NCBI RefSeq assembly: GCF_000526415.1
Contig: NZ_JAGA01000002.1
Coordinates: 1,790,001-1,854,000, forward strand
Length of the DNA: 64,000 bases
Origin: Kallotenue papyrolyticum
Lineage (GTDB): Bacteria; Chloroflexota; Chloroflexia; Chloroflexales; Kallotenuaceae
Direction of reading: 5' to 3'
Within the stretch, counting starts at the first letter, position 1, and every line of letters begins with the position of its first letter. Both the position numbers and the translations under genes were made by a program. The notes beneath the pieces were generated by a model, which was not told where the DNA came from, ran no database searches, and saw only the letters and a list, made by a program, of their open reading frames with translations. Positions 17,043-26,051 of this stretch are shown one piece after another.

Positions 17043-18062
17043 TCAGGTCGTCGTTCGGAAATGGTTCCAGCCGCCCGCCGCGAGTGGTCGCTGCGTGCCG
17101 TCGGGCAGGATCAGCAGCTGTCCGCGCTCTGCCGGTAGGATCTCGCCCACATCGCGGACCGGCGTGCCGGTCGCCGCGCAGACCGCCTCTGCCAGCGCCG
17201 CGGCGTATTGCGGCGGCGCGGTGAAGCACAGCTCGTAGTCCTCGCCGCCGTTGAGCGCCAGCTCCCAGGCGGGCAGCCCCTGCTGACGGGCGACCGCTTC
17301 GGTCGCGGCGCTGATCGGTAGGCGAGCGGCATCGATGCGCGCGCCCACGCCGCTACAGCGGCAGATGTGACCGATGTCGCTGCTCAAGCCGTCGCTCAGG
17401 TCGATCATCGCTGTTGCCTGCCGCGCCGCGGCGATGATCGCCGCTTCGGCCAGTCGCGGTTGGGGCATCAGGTAGCGCGCCAGCAGCGCCGCGCGTGCCG
17501 CGGCGTCAAGCTCCAGCTCCGGCCGGAGCGCCAGGCGCAGCCCGGCAGCGGCCTCGCCCAGCGCGCCGGTGACCAGAATGCGATCGCCCGGACGCGCGCC
17601 CGCGCGGGTCAGCAGTAGGTCGCGCGCCACCTCGCCCAGCACGGTGATGTCGATCATGATCGGCCCGTCGCAGCGCGTCAGGTTGCCGCCGACGATGCTC
17701 ACCCCCGCCGTGCGCGCCGCCTGGCCCAGGCCGCTGTACAGCGCTTCGACCCAGGCCAGCTCGCTGTCGGCGGGCAGCGCCAGCGAGACCAGCGCCCAGC
17801 GCGGGCGGCCACCCATGGCTGCGATGTCGCTCAGATTGACTGCCAGCGCGCGCCAGCCGATCTGTTCGGCGCTGCTGATCCGCCGCAGAAAGTGGACTGT
17901 TTCGACCTGCGCATCGACTGTCGCCAGCAGCAGGCGTTCGCCGTCGGTGCGCAGCACCGCCACATCGTCGCCGATGCCGACCACTACATCCGGATCATGG
18001 CCGGCCACCAGGCGTTGCAACCGGTCGATCAACCCGAACTCGCCCAGCTCAGCGATGCGCAT
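17043..18062 (-). CDS. thiL: Thiamine-monophosphate kinase
   Basis: 339-residue PurM-fold kinase that makes thiamine pyrophosphate from TMP. It begins MRIAELGEFGLI and carries GIGDDVAVL (about 29-37), the ATP/metal-binding aspartates (ATVDAQVETVHF), WRALAVNLSDIAAMGG and IDLSDGLSSDI. It overlaps the thiM stop by 14 bases, so translation is probably coupled. Residue count is normal for ThiL. Confidence 0.95.
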   Translation of the reverse strand: MRIAELGEFGLIDRLQRLVAGHDPDVVVGIGDDVAVLRTDGERLLLATVDAQVETVHFLRRISSAEQIGWRALAVNLSDIAAMGGRPRWALVSLALPADSELAWVEALYSGLGQAARTAGVSIVGGNLTRCDGPIMIDITVLGEVARDLLLTRAGARPGDRILVTGALGEAAAGLRLALRPELELDAAARAALLARYLMPQPRLAEAAIIAAARQATAMIDLSDGLSSDIGHICRCSGVGARIDAARLPISAATEAVARQQGLPAWELALNGGEDYELCFTAPPQYAAALAEAVCAATGTPVRDVGEILPAERGQLLILPDGTQRPLAAGGWNHFRTTT

Positions 18063-18885
18063 CCGCCGCCTCCTCTGCGGACAACCAGGCGATGCGCGCC
18101 CGGTGCGCGACCAGCTCCGGCGTGAGGGCGTGGAGCTGATCGAACAGTGCGACCTTGAAGCTGGCCGGGCCGCGCGCCTCCTGAGCCGCCAGCTCGGCAG
18201 CAACGCCATAGGCCGCCAGCGCGCTGGCCGCGGCGATGAGCGCATCATCCTCGACGGCGGCAAACGCGGCGATGGCCGTGGTCGCCATGCAGCCGGTGCC
18301 GGTCAGGCTGGCCAGCCAGGCATGGCCATTGTCCACCGCCAGGACGCGCGCGCCGTCCGCGATGATGTCGCGCGCGCCGGTGACCGCCACCACCGTGTTG
18401 GCCGCGCGCGCCAGGTGCTGCGCCAGGCGCACCGGATCGGCGCCGCTGCCCACGCTTTCGACGCCCCGGACCTCGCCGCCTAGGCCGGCTAGCGTGCCGA
18501 TCTCGCCGGGGTTGCCGCGCACTACGGCGATGCGCAGCGCGGCGAGCAGCCGCCGGCTGGTATCGGTGCGCAGGGGTGTCGCGCCCGCGCCGACCGGATC
18601 GAAGACCACCGGAATGCCGCGTTGGTTGGCTGCCTGTCCGGCGAGCAGCATGCTCTCGATCCAGGCGGGTGTCAGCGTGCCGATGTTGAGCACCAGCGCG
18701 TCGGCCAGCGCGACCATATCGGCAACTTCTTCAGCGGCGTGCGCCATCACCGGCAGCGCGCCCAGATGCAATGTCAGGTTGGCGGTGTCGTTCATCACCA
18801 CCAGATTGGTGATGTGGTGGATCAGCGGGCGTTGTTCGCGCAGGCGGGCCAGCGCCGCGCCGGCGCGCTGTGAGAGCTCGTTCAT
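18049..18885 (-). CDS. thiM: Hydroxyethylthiazole kinase
   Basis: 278-residue ribokinase-superfamily enzyme salvaging the thiazole moiety. It shows LIHHITNLVVMNDTAN near residue 20, VVFDPVGAGATPLRTD in the middle, and the anion-hole motif GTGCMATTAIA. It overlaps thiE by 4 bases (18882-18885) and thiL by 14. With thiE, thiD and thiL but no thiC or thiG in the operon, the cluster as seen is a salvage and coupling unit; the de novo genes may lie elsewhere. Confidence 0.95.
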   Translation of the reverse strand: MNELSQRAGAALARLREQRPLIHHITNLVVMNDTANLTLHLGALPVMAHAAEEVADMVALADALVLNIGTLTPAWIESMLLAGQAANQRGIPVVFDPVGAGATPLRTDTSRRLLAALRIAVVRGNPGEIGTLAGLGGEVRGVESVGSGADPVRLAQHLARAANTVVAVTGARDIIADGARVLAVDNGHAWLASLTGTGCMATTAIAAFAAVEDDALIAAASALAAYGVAAELAAQEARGPASFKVALFDQLHALTPELVAHRARIAWLSAEEAADAHR

Positions 18886-19544
18886 GGCTGTGCTCCTTGG
18901 GTTGTGCGGTGCGCCGCGTCGATGATCGCGCGCAGCTCGCGGGCGGCAGCCTCTGCGTCGGACGCGCCCATCACCGCCGAGATCACCGCGATGCCCGCCG
19001 CGCCGGCGGCGATCACCTCGGCGGCGGTGGCGCTGGTAATGCCGCCGATGCCCAGCACCGGCAGGCGTGTGACCGCCGTCACAGCGCGTAGCCCGGCCAG
19101 TCCGATCGGCGCACCGGCATCCGGCTTGGAGGGCGTGCCGAAGAGATCGCCGACGCCCAGGTAGTCGGCCCCGTCGCGCTCGGCGGCGCGCGCCTCCTCG
19201 GGCGTGGCCGCCGACACGCCCAGCAGCCGGTGCGGCCCGATCAGTCGGCGCACCGTGGCGGCCGGCAGGTCCTCCTGGCCAACGTGCACGCCATCGGCGT
19301 CCAGCGCCAGCGCCAAGTCCAGCCGATCGTTGACGATCAGCGGCACGCCCGCCGGACGCGTGACGGCCAGCAGCGCCTCGCCCAGCGCCAGCAGCTCACG
19401 AGCGGAGGCCTGCTTGTCGCGCAACTGGATCAGCGTCGCGCCGCCGCGGATCGCCGCGCGCGTCAGCTCGACCAGCGAACGCCCGCCCGCGGCGCGCCGG
19501 TCGGTGATCACGCACAGGCTCCAGTCAGGCGTACGTGGCAGCAT
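18882..19544 (-). CDS. thiE: Thiamine-phosphate synthase
   Basis: 220-residue TIM-barrel enzyme joining HMP-PP to thiazole phosphate. Family stretches are LIQLRDKQAS, LIVNDRLDLALALDADGVHVGQEDLP, and VLGIGGITSATAAEVIAAGAAGIAVISA. GGAGGAG lies just before the ATG. It is the first gene after the TPP riboswitch, about 150 bases downstream of the aptamer. Confidence 0.95.
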   Translation of the reverse strand: MLPRTPDWSLCVITDRRAAGGRSLVELTRAAIRGGATLIQLRDKQASARELLALGEALLAVTRPAGVPLIVNDRLDLALALDADGVHVGQEDLPAATVRRLIGPHRLLGVSAATPEEARAAERDGADYLGVGDLFGTPSKPDAGAPIGLAGLRAVTAVTRLPVLGIGGITSATAAEVIAAGAAGIAVISAVMGASDAEAAARELRAIIDAAHRTTQGAQP

Positions 19545-19693
19545 AGCGTTCTCCTCCGGCGCCTGGCCGGTCGAAACGTGCGAGACAGGTATGTGGATGC
19601 ATGCAGCACCTCCCGTGGTGCAGAGTGGGAGGCGTCAGAAGCGGAACTGCCGCTGACTCCGGGTGGGGAGGAGCGGCAGAAGAGGCTCTGGAC

Positions 19694-19790
19694 GCTTCCC
19701 TACGCTGGTATGACCCAGGTCAGGTTCAAAGGGTCGGCGACATCGATCGGGTCGCCCTCTCAGCCAGGCTCACCTGGCACCCCCAGCGAG
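19694..19790 (-). ncRNA. TPP riboswitch (THI element)
   Basis: On the minus strand the aptamer runs from GGGGGTGCC (near 19785-19777) through CTGAGA (near 19763-19758) to CCCTTTGAACCTGACCTGGG and ACCAGCGTAGGGA (ending near 19697). These are the conserved core elements of the thiamine pyrophosphate aptamer in correct order and spacing. About 150 bases separate it from thiE; within them CTGCCGCT and AGCGGCAG (19641-19680 region) can pair, a possible expression platform. It should repress the thiEMLD operon when TPP is high. Confidence 0.95.
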
Positions 19791-19822
19791 ACCGCGCATG
19801 CGCGGCACCGATTGTGCCATCT

Positions 19823-19831
19823 AGTATAGCA
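19823..19831 (-). promoter_or_regulatory. Extended -10 promoter for the thi operon
   Basis: TGC-TATACT on the minus strand (19831-19823) lies about 35 bases before the riboswitch. No good -35 is visible at the normal distance, which fits an extended -10 promoter. It is back to back with the yqeY promoter at 19844-19871. Confidence 0.5.
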
Positions 19832-19843
19832 CAACCGACGACG

Positions 19844-19871
19844 TTGACGTCCAACAACGATGCTCTATAAT
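19844..19871 (+). promoter_or_regulatory. Promoter of the yqeY operon
   Basis: TTGACG (19844-19849), 16-base spacer, TATAAT (19866-19871) on the plus strand. The leader would be about 113 bases to the ATG at 19991. Confidence 0.6.
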
Positions 19872-19990
19872 ACTGTCGATAGCAGAAGGCTCGGAGATCC
19901 CTGTCGGGCGGCGGCGCAGCATGCGACGGCGCCTCTTTTGCACGATGGCGTGCCACGGCAGCCGGCTTCCGGGCGAGCGGGAGGAGCAAC

Positions 19991-20524
19991 ATGAACCTGG
20001 CCGAACGTTTGCAGGCTGATCTTAAGGACGCCATGCGCGCCAAGGATGAGCTGCGCCTGACCACGATCCGCTCGCTGCGCGCGGCGATCAAAAACGAAGA
20101 GGTCGCCAAGCGCACGCGGGAACGCAGCGCGGTGGTGCAGCGTCTTGCCCAGGAGCGCGGCGTTAGTCCGGATACGATCGCGGCCAGCGAGCTGCCGGAG
20201 GGCGAGCCGCTGAGCGACGCCGAGATCCAGCAGGTGGTGCGCAGCGAGATCAAGCGCCGCCAGGATGCCGCCGCGACCTATCGGCAGGTAGGCCGTGCCG
20301 ACGCTGCCGAACGCGAAGAGGCCGAGATCGCGATCCTGCAGCAGTATCTGCCGCGGCAGCTCAGCGCCGAGGAGTTGCGGCCTCTGGTGCAGGCGGTGAT
20401 CGAAGAGGTGGGCGCAACCGGCAAGGCCGATCTGAAGAAGGTCATGCCGGTGCTGATGAGTCGCTATCGCGACCGCGCCGATGGCCGCCTGCTGAATCAG
20501 TTGGCGCAGGAATTGCTTGCCTGA
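19991..20524 (+). CDS. yqeY: GatB/YqeY domain protein
   Basis: 177-residue protein of the YqeY family, related to the tail domain of amidotransferase subunit GatB; its exact role is not settled. It shows MNLAERLQADLKDAMRAKDELRLTTIRSLRAAIKN at the start and the GKADLKKVMPVLMSRYRDRADGRL-type ending. It is about 25 residues longer than common YqeY because of an insertion at about 45-70. A GGGAGGAG ribosome site precedes the ATG. It leads a group with the 7TM-HD, ybeY and dgkA genes. Confidence 0.9.
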   Translation: MNLAERLQADLKDAMRAKDELRLTTIRSLRAAIKNEEVAKRTRERSAVVQRLAQERGVSPDTIAASELPEGEPLSDAEIQQVVRSEIKRRQDAAATYRQVGRADAAEREEAEIAILQQYLPRQLSAEELRPLVQAVIEEVGATGKADLKKVMPVLMSRYRDRADGRLLNQLAQELLA

Positions 20525-20549
20525 GCGTCAGCCTGGGGAGCATACAGCG

Positions 20550-22760
20550 GTGGCGGATCGACAGACATCCCGCACATTGGCCCAACCGGCCTGGCAACGT
20601 CGGCTGACGCGCTGGGCACAGCGCAGCGCGGCGCTGTTGCCGATCGCCCGCCGCGAACGCCGTCCGGCGCAGGCCGCCGGCTATGCGCCGGCGCTGACCT
20701 TTGCCATCTTCGGCGTGGTGCTAGGCCTGCTGCTGGGCACGATTCTGGCGATCCCGCTCTCCGCCGGCGCCGGCATCGTCAAGGGCGCGCCCAGCCCGGT
20801 GCGCATCAACGCGCCCCGCGAGATCACCTTTGAGAGCGAGGTGCTGACGCGCCAGGCGCAGGAGCGGGCGGCCAGCAACCCGGCCAACGTGCGCTACGAC
20901 CTCAACACCGCCGTTGTCGGGCAGCAGCGCGAGGCCCTGGAGCGCACCCTGGAGGCGATCAGCGCCATTCACCGCGATAGCACGCTGTCGCGCCAGGATC
21001 GCATCTCGGCGCTGCTGGCACAGCCCACGCTGCCGCTGTCGTCCACCCTCGCGCTCCAGATTCTGGAACTGAACGATAACCAGTGGCAGCAGGTGGCCGA
21101 TGCGTCGCGGCAACTCTACGATCAGATCTGGCAGAACGCGGGCGGCACGCTCACCGAAGCCGAGCTGCGCCAGTTGCGTGAGCGCGAGCTGCCCTACCTG
21201 CGCCTGGCGCCGACGCTCAACGACACGCAGCGCGCGCTGGTGCTCTCCCTGGTAGATGCCTTTCTGCGACCTAATCTGCTGGTCGATCAGCAGGCCACCG
21301 AAGCGCAGCGTGAGGCGGCGCGCCAGAGCGTCAAACCGGTCACCGTGACGGTGCGCAAGGGCGAGAACATCGTCCGCGAGGGCGACATCGTCACCGACGA
21401 GATCTACGAGAAGCTCTCCAAGCTGGGGCTGGTCTTCGGCGCGGGCGGCAGCCTGGCGATCCTGCAACAGATGCTGCTGGGCATGCTCGCCGCCTGGCTC
21501 TTCGCCACCTATCTCTACCGCTACCAGCGCGGCCTGTGGCGCAACCGGCGTGGGCTGGCGGTGATCGGCCTGCTGATGGCGGTGATGCTGCTGGCTGGGC
21601 GCATTGCCGTGCCGGCCTGGCAGGACGTGCCCTACGTCTTCCCGCTGGCAGCCTTGGGCGTGCTGATCACCGTGCTGTTCGATGGCCGCATCGGCCTGCT
21701 GGCGGTGCTGACGCTGGCGCCGTTGATCGGCATGCAGAGCGAGGAGAGCATCGGGCTGGCGCTGACGTTGGCGCTGGGCGGCGCTGCGGGCGTGTTCGCG
21801 GCGCACCGCGCGACACGCAGCTTCACCTTTGTCTGGGTCGGCCTGGCGATCACGCTGATCACGGCGGCCGCCGCTGTGGTCTTCTGGCTCGATCCGCTCG
21901 GCGGTGCGCCCGTGTGGCAGATTCCGCTCTACAGTGCGCTCAACGGCGCCCAGTCGAGCGTGCTGGCGCTGGGTACCTACCAGATCCTGGGCCGCCTGGC
22001 CAACGTGGTGACGCCCCTGCAACTGATGGAGCTGGCCCATCCCAACCAGCCACTGCTGCACCGGCTGATGCGCGAAGCGCCCGGTACCTACCACCATAGC
22101 ATGGTCGTCTCCAGTCTGGCGGAGGTGGCCGCCGAAGATATCGGCGCCGATCCGCTCTTGGCGCGCGTCGGGGCCTACTACCACGACATCGGCAAGATTC
22201 TGCGGCCCTACTTCTTCACCGATAACCAGCACGAGCGCGCCAACGTCCACGATCAGCTCGATGCCAAGACCAGCGCGCGCATTATTATCGACCATGTGAC
22301 CGAGGGCGAGAAACTGGCGCGCCAGCACCATCTGCCGCAGCAGGTGATCGATTTCATCCGCCAGCACCACGGCACCAGTCTGGTCTCCTTCTTCTACCAG
22401 CGCGCCCTGCAGGAGGATGAGAACGTCAATATCGAGGATTTTCGCTACCCCGGTCCCAAGCCGCAGACGCGCGAAGCCGGCATTCTGATGCTGGCCGACG
22501 GCATCGAGGCGACGGTACGTTCGCGGGCACAGAGCGGCAAGCTGCGTCCGATCCGGCCCGACGCGGAAGCGCCGACCGGCGGCAACGGCGCGGCAACGCA
22601 GAGTATCGCCGATGTGGTCGAGCAGATCTTTAACGAGCGGCTGCGCTCCGGACAGCTCGATGAGTGTCCGCTGACGCTGCGCGACATCGCGATCATCAAA
22701 CAGTCGTTCATCAAGACGCTGCAGGGCATCTATCACCCGCGCGTCGATTATCCATCCTAG
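20550..22760 (+). CDS. 7TM-HD family phosphohydrolase (PgpH-like, probable c-di-AMP phosphodiesterase)
   Basis: 736-residue membrane protein. Order: cytoplasmic N-terminus, one helix (about 55-78), an extracytoplasmic 7TMR-HDED domain (about 85-300), seven helices (about 305-480), and an HD domain (about 490-690) with HHSMVVSSLAEVAAE (near 515) and the HD pair in YYHDIGK (near 543). Related PgpH proteins hydrolyse cyclic di-AMP. The GTG at 20550 is preferred because GGGGAG precedes it; the TTG at 20517 would overlap yqeY. The neighbour order yqeY, 7TM-HD, ybeY, dgkA is common in bacteria. Confidence 0.9.
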   Translation: MADRQTSRTLAQPAWQRRLTRWAQRSAALLPIARRERRPAQAAGYAPALTFAIFGVVLGLLLGTILAIPLSAGAGIVKGAPSPVRINAPREITFESEVLTRQAQERAASNPANVRYDLNTAVVGQQREALERTLEAISAIHRDSTLSRQDRISALLAQPTLPLSSTLALQILELNDNQWQQVADASRQLYDQIWQNAGGTLTEAELRQLRERELPYLRLAPTLNDTQRALVLSLVDAFLRPNLLVDQQATEAQREAARQSVKPVTVTVRKGENIVREGDIVTDEIYEKLSKLGLVFGAGGSLAILQQMLLGMLAAWLFATYLYRYQRGLWRNRRGLAVIGLLMAVMLLAGRIAVPAWQDVPYVFPLAALGVLITVLFDGRIGLLAVLTLAPLIGMQSEESIGLALTLALGGAAGVFAAHRATRSFTFVWVGLAITLITAAAAVVFWLDPLGGAPVWQIPLYSALNGAQSSVLALGTYQILGRLANVVTPLQLMELAHPNQPLLHRLMREAPGTYHHSMVVSSLAEVAAEDIGADPLLARVGAYYHDIGKILRPYFFTDNQHERANVHDQLDAKTSARIIIDHVTEGEKLARQHHLPQQVIDFIRQHHGTSLVSFFYQRALQEDENVNIEDFRYPGPKPQTREAGILMLADGIEATVRSRAQSGKLRPIRPDAEAPTGGNGAATQSIADVVEQIFNERLRSGQLDECPLTLRDIAIIKQSFIKTLQGIYHPRVDYPS

Positions 22761-22769
22761 GGCTGCCTG

Positions 22770-23252
22770 ATGTCGTCCGAATACGTGGTGCACATCGATG
22801 TTGACGAGGCCTACGCCGCCGAGGTCGATCCCGCGGCGATCGAGCGGCTGGTCACCCATGTGCTGCGCGGTGAGGGTGTGGCCGCGCCCGCCGAGGTGAG
22901 TATCTGGATCACCGGCGCGGAGGAGGTTCAGCGGCTCAACCGCGACTATCGCGGCGTGGACGCGCCGACCGATGTGCTCTCCTTCGGCGCGGAGGAGGGC
23001 ACCGCGCCCTTTGTCACTGCACCCGATCAGCCACGCGTGCTGGGCGATCTGGCGATCTCCTATCCGCACGTCGTGCGTCAGGCCGAGGAGTACGGTCATT
23101 CGCGCCAGCGCGAGCTCAGCTACCTGATCACACACGGGCTGCTGCATCTGCTGGGCTATGATCACGAGCAGCCGGAGCAGGCGCGGCAGATGCGCGCGCG
23201 CGAAGAAACGCTGCTGGGCGCGCTGGGGATCAGGCGCGATGTCGAAGCTTGA
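22770..23252 (+). CDS. ybeY: Endoribonuclease YbeY (rRNA maturation)
   Basis: 160-residue zinc metalloprotein that processes 16S rRNA 3' ends and takes part in ribosome quality control. The zinc motif HGLLHLLGYDHE (about 118-129) has all three histidines. DAPTDVLSFG and GDLAISYPHV are the other family stretches. It starts 9 bases after the HD gene and its end overlaps dgkA by 14 bases. Confidence 0.94.
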   Translation: MSSEYVVHIDVDEAYAAEVDPAAIERLVTHVLRGEGVAAPAEVSIWITGAEEVQRLNRDYRGVDAPTDVLSFGAEEGTAPFVTAPDQPRVLGDLAISYPHVVRQAEEYGHSRQRELSYLITHGLLHLLGYDHEQPEQARQMRAREETLLGALGIRRDVEA

Positions 23253-23658
23253 GCTGCAGCCGGGGCTGCGCACGCACATGGCGCGCGTGCGCCTCTGGTG
23301 GCGCGGTCTGCTGCGCTCGTTCGGCTATGCCTGGCAGGGCATCCGCTGGACGGTGCGCACGCAGCGCAACGCGCAGATCCATGTGCTGGCGCTGCTGGCG
23401 GTGATCGGCGCCGGCTTCTTGTTCGGCGTGAGCGCGGGCGAGTGGCTGGCGCTGATCCTGGCGATGGCGCTGGTGCTGGCGCTGGAGCTGCTCAACACCG
23501 CGATCGAGGCCGTGGTCGATCTGGCCATGCCGCAGCGCCACCCGCTGGCCAAACGCGCCAAGGATGCCGCCGCCGGCGCGGTGCTGATCGCCGCGCTGGG
23601 CGCAGCAGCGGTGGGGCTGATCGTCTTTGGCCCCAAAATGTGGGCCTGGCTGCCGTGA
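23239..23658 (+). CDS. dgkA: Diacylglycerol/undecaprenol kinase, DgkA type
   Basis: 139-residue small membrane kinase. A cytoplasmic start is followed by SFGYAWQGIRWTVRTQRNAQIH, three hydrophobic helices, and the catalytic stretch ELLNTAIEAVVDL with the metal-binding glutamates, then AKDAAAGAVLIAA. The ATG at 23239 lies inside ybeY, giving a coupled overlap. In bacteria that keep undecaprenol kinase in this operon, the job is recycling the lipid carrier for wall and glycan synthesis; diacylglycerol is the alternative substrate. Confidence 0.92.
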   Translation: MSKLELQPGLRTHMARVRLWWRGLLRSFGYAWQGIRWTVRTQRNAQIHVLALLAVIGAGFLFGVSAGEWLALILAMALVLALELLNTAIEAVVDLAMPQRHPLAKRAKDAAAGAVLIAALGAAAVGLIVFGPKMWAWLP

Positions 23659-24887
23659 AGGTTCTGCTGCTGGCGCCCTATCCCCCGTTTCCGCCGCGTG
23701 GCGGCGGGCAGCAGCGCATCTACCAGTTCGTGCGCCACCTGGCGCGGGAGCATGAGGTCTGGCTGCTCAGTTTCAGCCCGCATGCCGAAGCCGACGCGGC
23801 GCTGCGTGAGCTGCGCGATCGCTGCCATGTGATCACGGTACGCGCGCCGCGTCACACGCTGCCGCGCCGCGTGCGCGCGCTGGTGGCGTCACCGCTGCCC
23901 GACATGGTGCTGCGCGGACGTTCAACCTTTCTGGCCGCCGAGCTGGAGGATCTGCTCGCGCGCGTGCCCTTCGATGTGGTCCAGGCCGAGAGCATCGAAA
24001 TGGCGCAGTACGGGCAGCGCCGCGCTACGGGTCCACTGGCGGTGTACGATGCTTTCAACGCCGAATACCTGATCCAGCGCCGCGCTTGCCTGACCGACCT
24101 GCGCCGTCCGGCGCGCTGGCCGCTGGCGCTCTACTCACTGATCCAGTGGCAGAAATTGCGGCGCTACGAAGCGCGTCTGGGCCGGCGCTTCCATGGCGCG
24201 CTGGCTGTGTCGCGCGAAGATGCTGCGCTGCTGCGGCGGCTGGCGCCCGATCTGCCGCTCGCGGTGGTGCCCAACGGCGTGGATACCGACTGGTTTTGTC
24301 CGCTGCCGGCGGAGCCACCGGCGACGCCCTACCTGCTGTTTACCGGCACGCTCGACTACCGCGCCAACATCGATGCGCTGCTCTGGTTCGCGCGCGAGGT
24401 CTGGCCGCGCCTGCGCGCGCAACACAGTGGGCTGCGCCTGGTGATCGTCGGGCGCAACCCCACCGCGGCGGTGCGCGCCCTGACGCAGCAGCCCGGCATC
24501 GAGCTCGTCGGTGAGGTCGACGACGTACGTCCCTGGTTCGCCGCGGCCGCAGCCTACGTCGCGCCGATGCGCATCGGGGGCGGCGTGCGCCTCAAAGTGC
24601 TCGAAGCGCTGGCCATGCAGCAGGCGGTGGTAGCGACTAGCATGGCGCTGGAGGGCATCGCGGGCCTGCGTCCGGACGAGCACGCGCTGGTCGCGGATGA
24701 CGCGCCGCAGTTTGCCGCGCAGGTGAGCGCCGTGCTGCACGATCGTCAGCGGGCGCGTCGCCTGGGGAGCGCCGGGCGCGCGCTGGTGCGGGCAGCCTAC
24801 GATTGGCGCGCGATCGTGCCGCGCATGGTGGCCGCCTGGGAGGCCTGGCGCGCCGCGGAGCCATTGCTCCGGCCTGGGCATAGATAG
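23655..24887 (+). CDS. Glycosyltransferase family 4 (GT-B fold)
   Basis: 410-residue cytosolic sugar transferase. The GTG at 23655 overlaps the dgkA stop (GTGA) and begins the family start VKVLLLAPYPPFPPRGGGQQRIY. The C-terminal domain holds NGVDTDWF, LFTGTLDYRANIDALLWFA, and MRIGGGVRLKVLEALAMQQAVVAT, where the E of VLEAL is the conserved nucleotide-sugar residue. Acceptor and sugar cannot be read. A GC-rich gap follows, then the degraded region. Confidence 0.88.
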   Translation: MKVLLLAPYPPFPPRGGGQQRIYQFVRHLAREHEVWLLSFSPHAEADAALRELRDRCHVITVRAPRHTLPRRVRALVASPLPDMVLRGRSTFLAAELEDLLARVPFDVVQAESIEMAQYGQRRATGPLAVYDAFNAEYLIQRRACLTDLRRPARWPLALYSLIQWQKLRRYEARLGRRFHGALAVSREDAALLRRLAPDLPLAVVPNGVDTDWFCPLPAEPPATPYLLFTGTLDYRANIDALLWFAREVWPRLRAQHSGLRLVIVGRNPTAAVRALTQQPGIELVGEVDDVRPWFAAAAAYVAPMRIGGGVRLKVLEALAMQQAVVATSMALEGIAGLRPDEHALVADDAPQFAAQVSAVLHDRQRARRLGSAGRALVRAAYDWRAIVPRMVAAWEAWRAAEPLLRPGHR

Positions 24888-24983
24888 ACCATGCGTATGG
24901 GCGCGGACCTGAATGCGCCACGCTGCAACGGGCGTGGTCACAGGGAAGGGTGTGCGGTGCAGACGTGTCGCCGGGCCTGCGCC

Positions 24984-25265
24984 TCAACGCTGTTCCAGGG
25001 CGAGGCGCGCGCCCAAGGCGATCAACAGCGCGCCGCTCACCGCTTCAAGGCGGCGCTGGAGCCCTAGACCGACCAACGTGCTACGCAGACGGCCCAACGC
25101 CGGCGTCACGCAGGAGAGCCAGAGCGCAGTCAGGGTCAGCGGCGGAACGCCTTGCAAACCAAGTTTGGTGACCGGGATGGAAAGGCCCCACATCACCGCC
25201 AGCAGGAGCAGTGCTGCCATGCTGTGCAGCACGTGGCCTAGCTGTTGCAGGGGCGCTTGTCTCAT
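24984..25265 (-). pseudogene. Chimeric remnant: EamA-like N-terminus fused to a LysE-like C-terminus
   Basis: 93 codons remain open. The first 47 residues (SMAALLLLAVMWGLSIPVTK, then VPPLTLTALW) look like the first helices of an EamA/DMT permease. The last 35 (LQRRLEAVSGALLIALGARLAL) look like the C-terminus of a LysE-type amino-acid exporter. Neither family can function at this size. The simplest reading is a deletion that fused two neighbouring transporter genes. Assignments are from motif memory. Confidence 0.5.
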
Positions 25266-25421
25266 AGGTCGATGGTACGGCTCATCGGCCGATGCGCTGC
25301 GTTTCAGATCCAGATCCAGGCGGCCGGATGCGCGCTCTATGCTCCGGTGGCGTCGCCGAGCTGGACCTCCGGCGCGCCTCCGGTCACGGCCGGCGGAGCG
25401 GCCACGCCTTCCACTCCAGCA

Positions 25422-25945
25422 TCAGGCGGTGCTGGCCAGCATCTGCTGCGCGCGGGTACGCTCGAGGCGCGTCCGCTGCGAGCAGGATTTGGTCGCGAAC
25501 CAGAAGGTTGCTGCCTGCCATCCCTCCGCGCCATTGGGTATCCAGAGCGTCTCGCGGAAACGACCGGCTATCAGCGCATCCACCATACGCGCCAGGCGTG
25601 CGATTTCACCATCGGCTATTTCACCGCAGGCATCGCATCCGCATGCGGGAAAGGCATCCACGAACCAACGGCCAAAGCGCGCAACCAGGCCGGGGAAGGT
25701 CGTGAACGCCACTACCAGCGACGCGGCAGCCGGATCACGGGGCAGGAGCTTGATGCCTGGACGCGCCAGCTCGGCGCGCTCCAGCTCTGCATCAAGCGCG
25801 TATCCCTCCAGCCGATCGAGATCGAACGTGACTTCCAGCTGGCGCATCAATCCTACCACGAAATTGTGGAGCGGACGGAAGCGCTCGGCGTTGGTGACGC
25901 GCGTGTAGGCTTCGGGAGGTGTCCCTCAGGCCCCCAGAACTGCAT
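25422..25945 (-). pseudogene. Frameshifted small protein, possibly DUF6226-like
   Basis: The open frame 25422-25859 (145 residues: GLMRQLEVTFDLDRLEGYAL, then FPACGCDACGE) lacks a natural beginning. Reading further back gives TPPEAYTRVTNAERFRPLHNF up to a TGA. In the next frame an ATG at 25945, with GGGAG before it, starts MQFWGPEG, and the two pieces join at the GGG run (25923-25925) if one G was lost. The intact product would be about 174 residues. CGCDAC plus the 'YTRVTN' start recall DUF6226 proteins (unverified). A sequencing error in the G run is the alternative. Confidence 0.5.
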
Positions 25946-26051
25946 CGCTCTCCCACCTTCTCGAATTTGTGATGCGTTATATTACTTTACTCGAAAATAA
26001 CACCTCTCTGTATTCCAACAGTACACAGGTTGCGGGAATGCGGACAACCCC

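Noticed and set aside
20721-23279. 852-codon open frame on the minus strand opposite the 7TM-HD and ybeY genes
   Set aside because: Antisense shadow; Gln/Arg/His-rich with no recognisable motif, while the plus strand encodes clear proteins.
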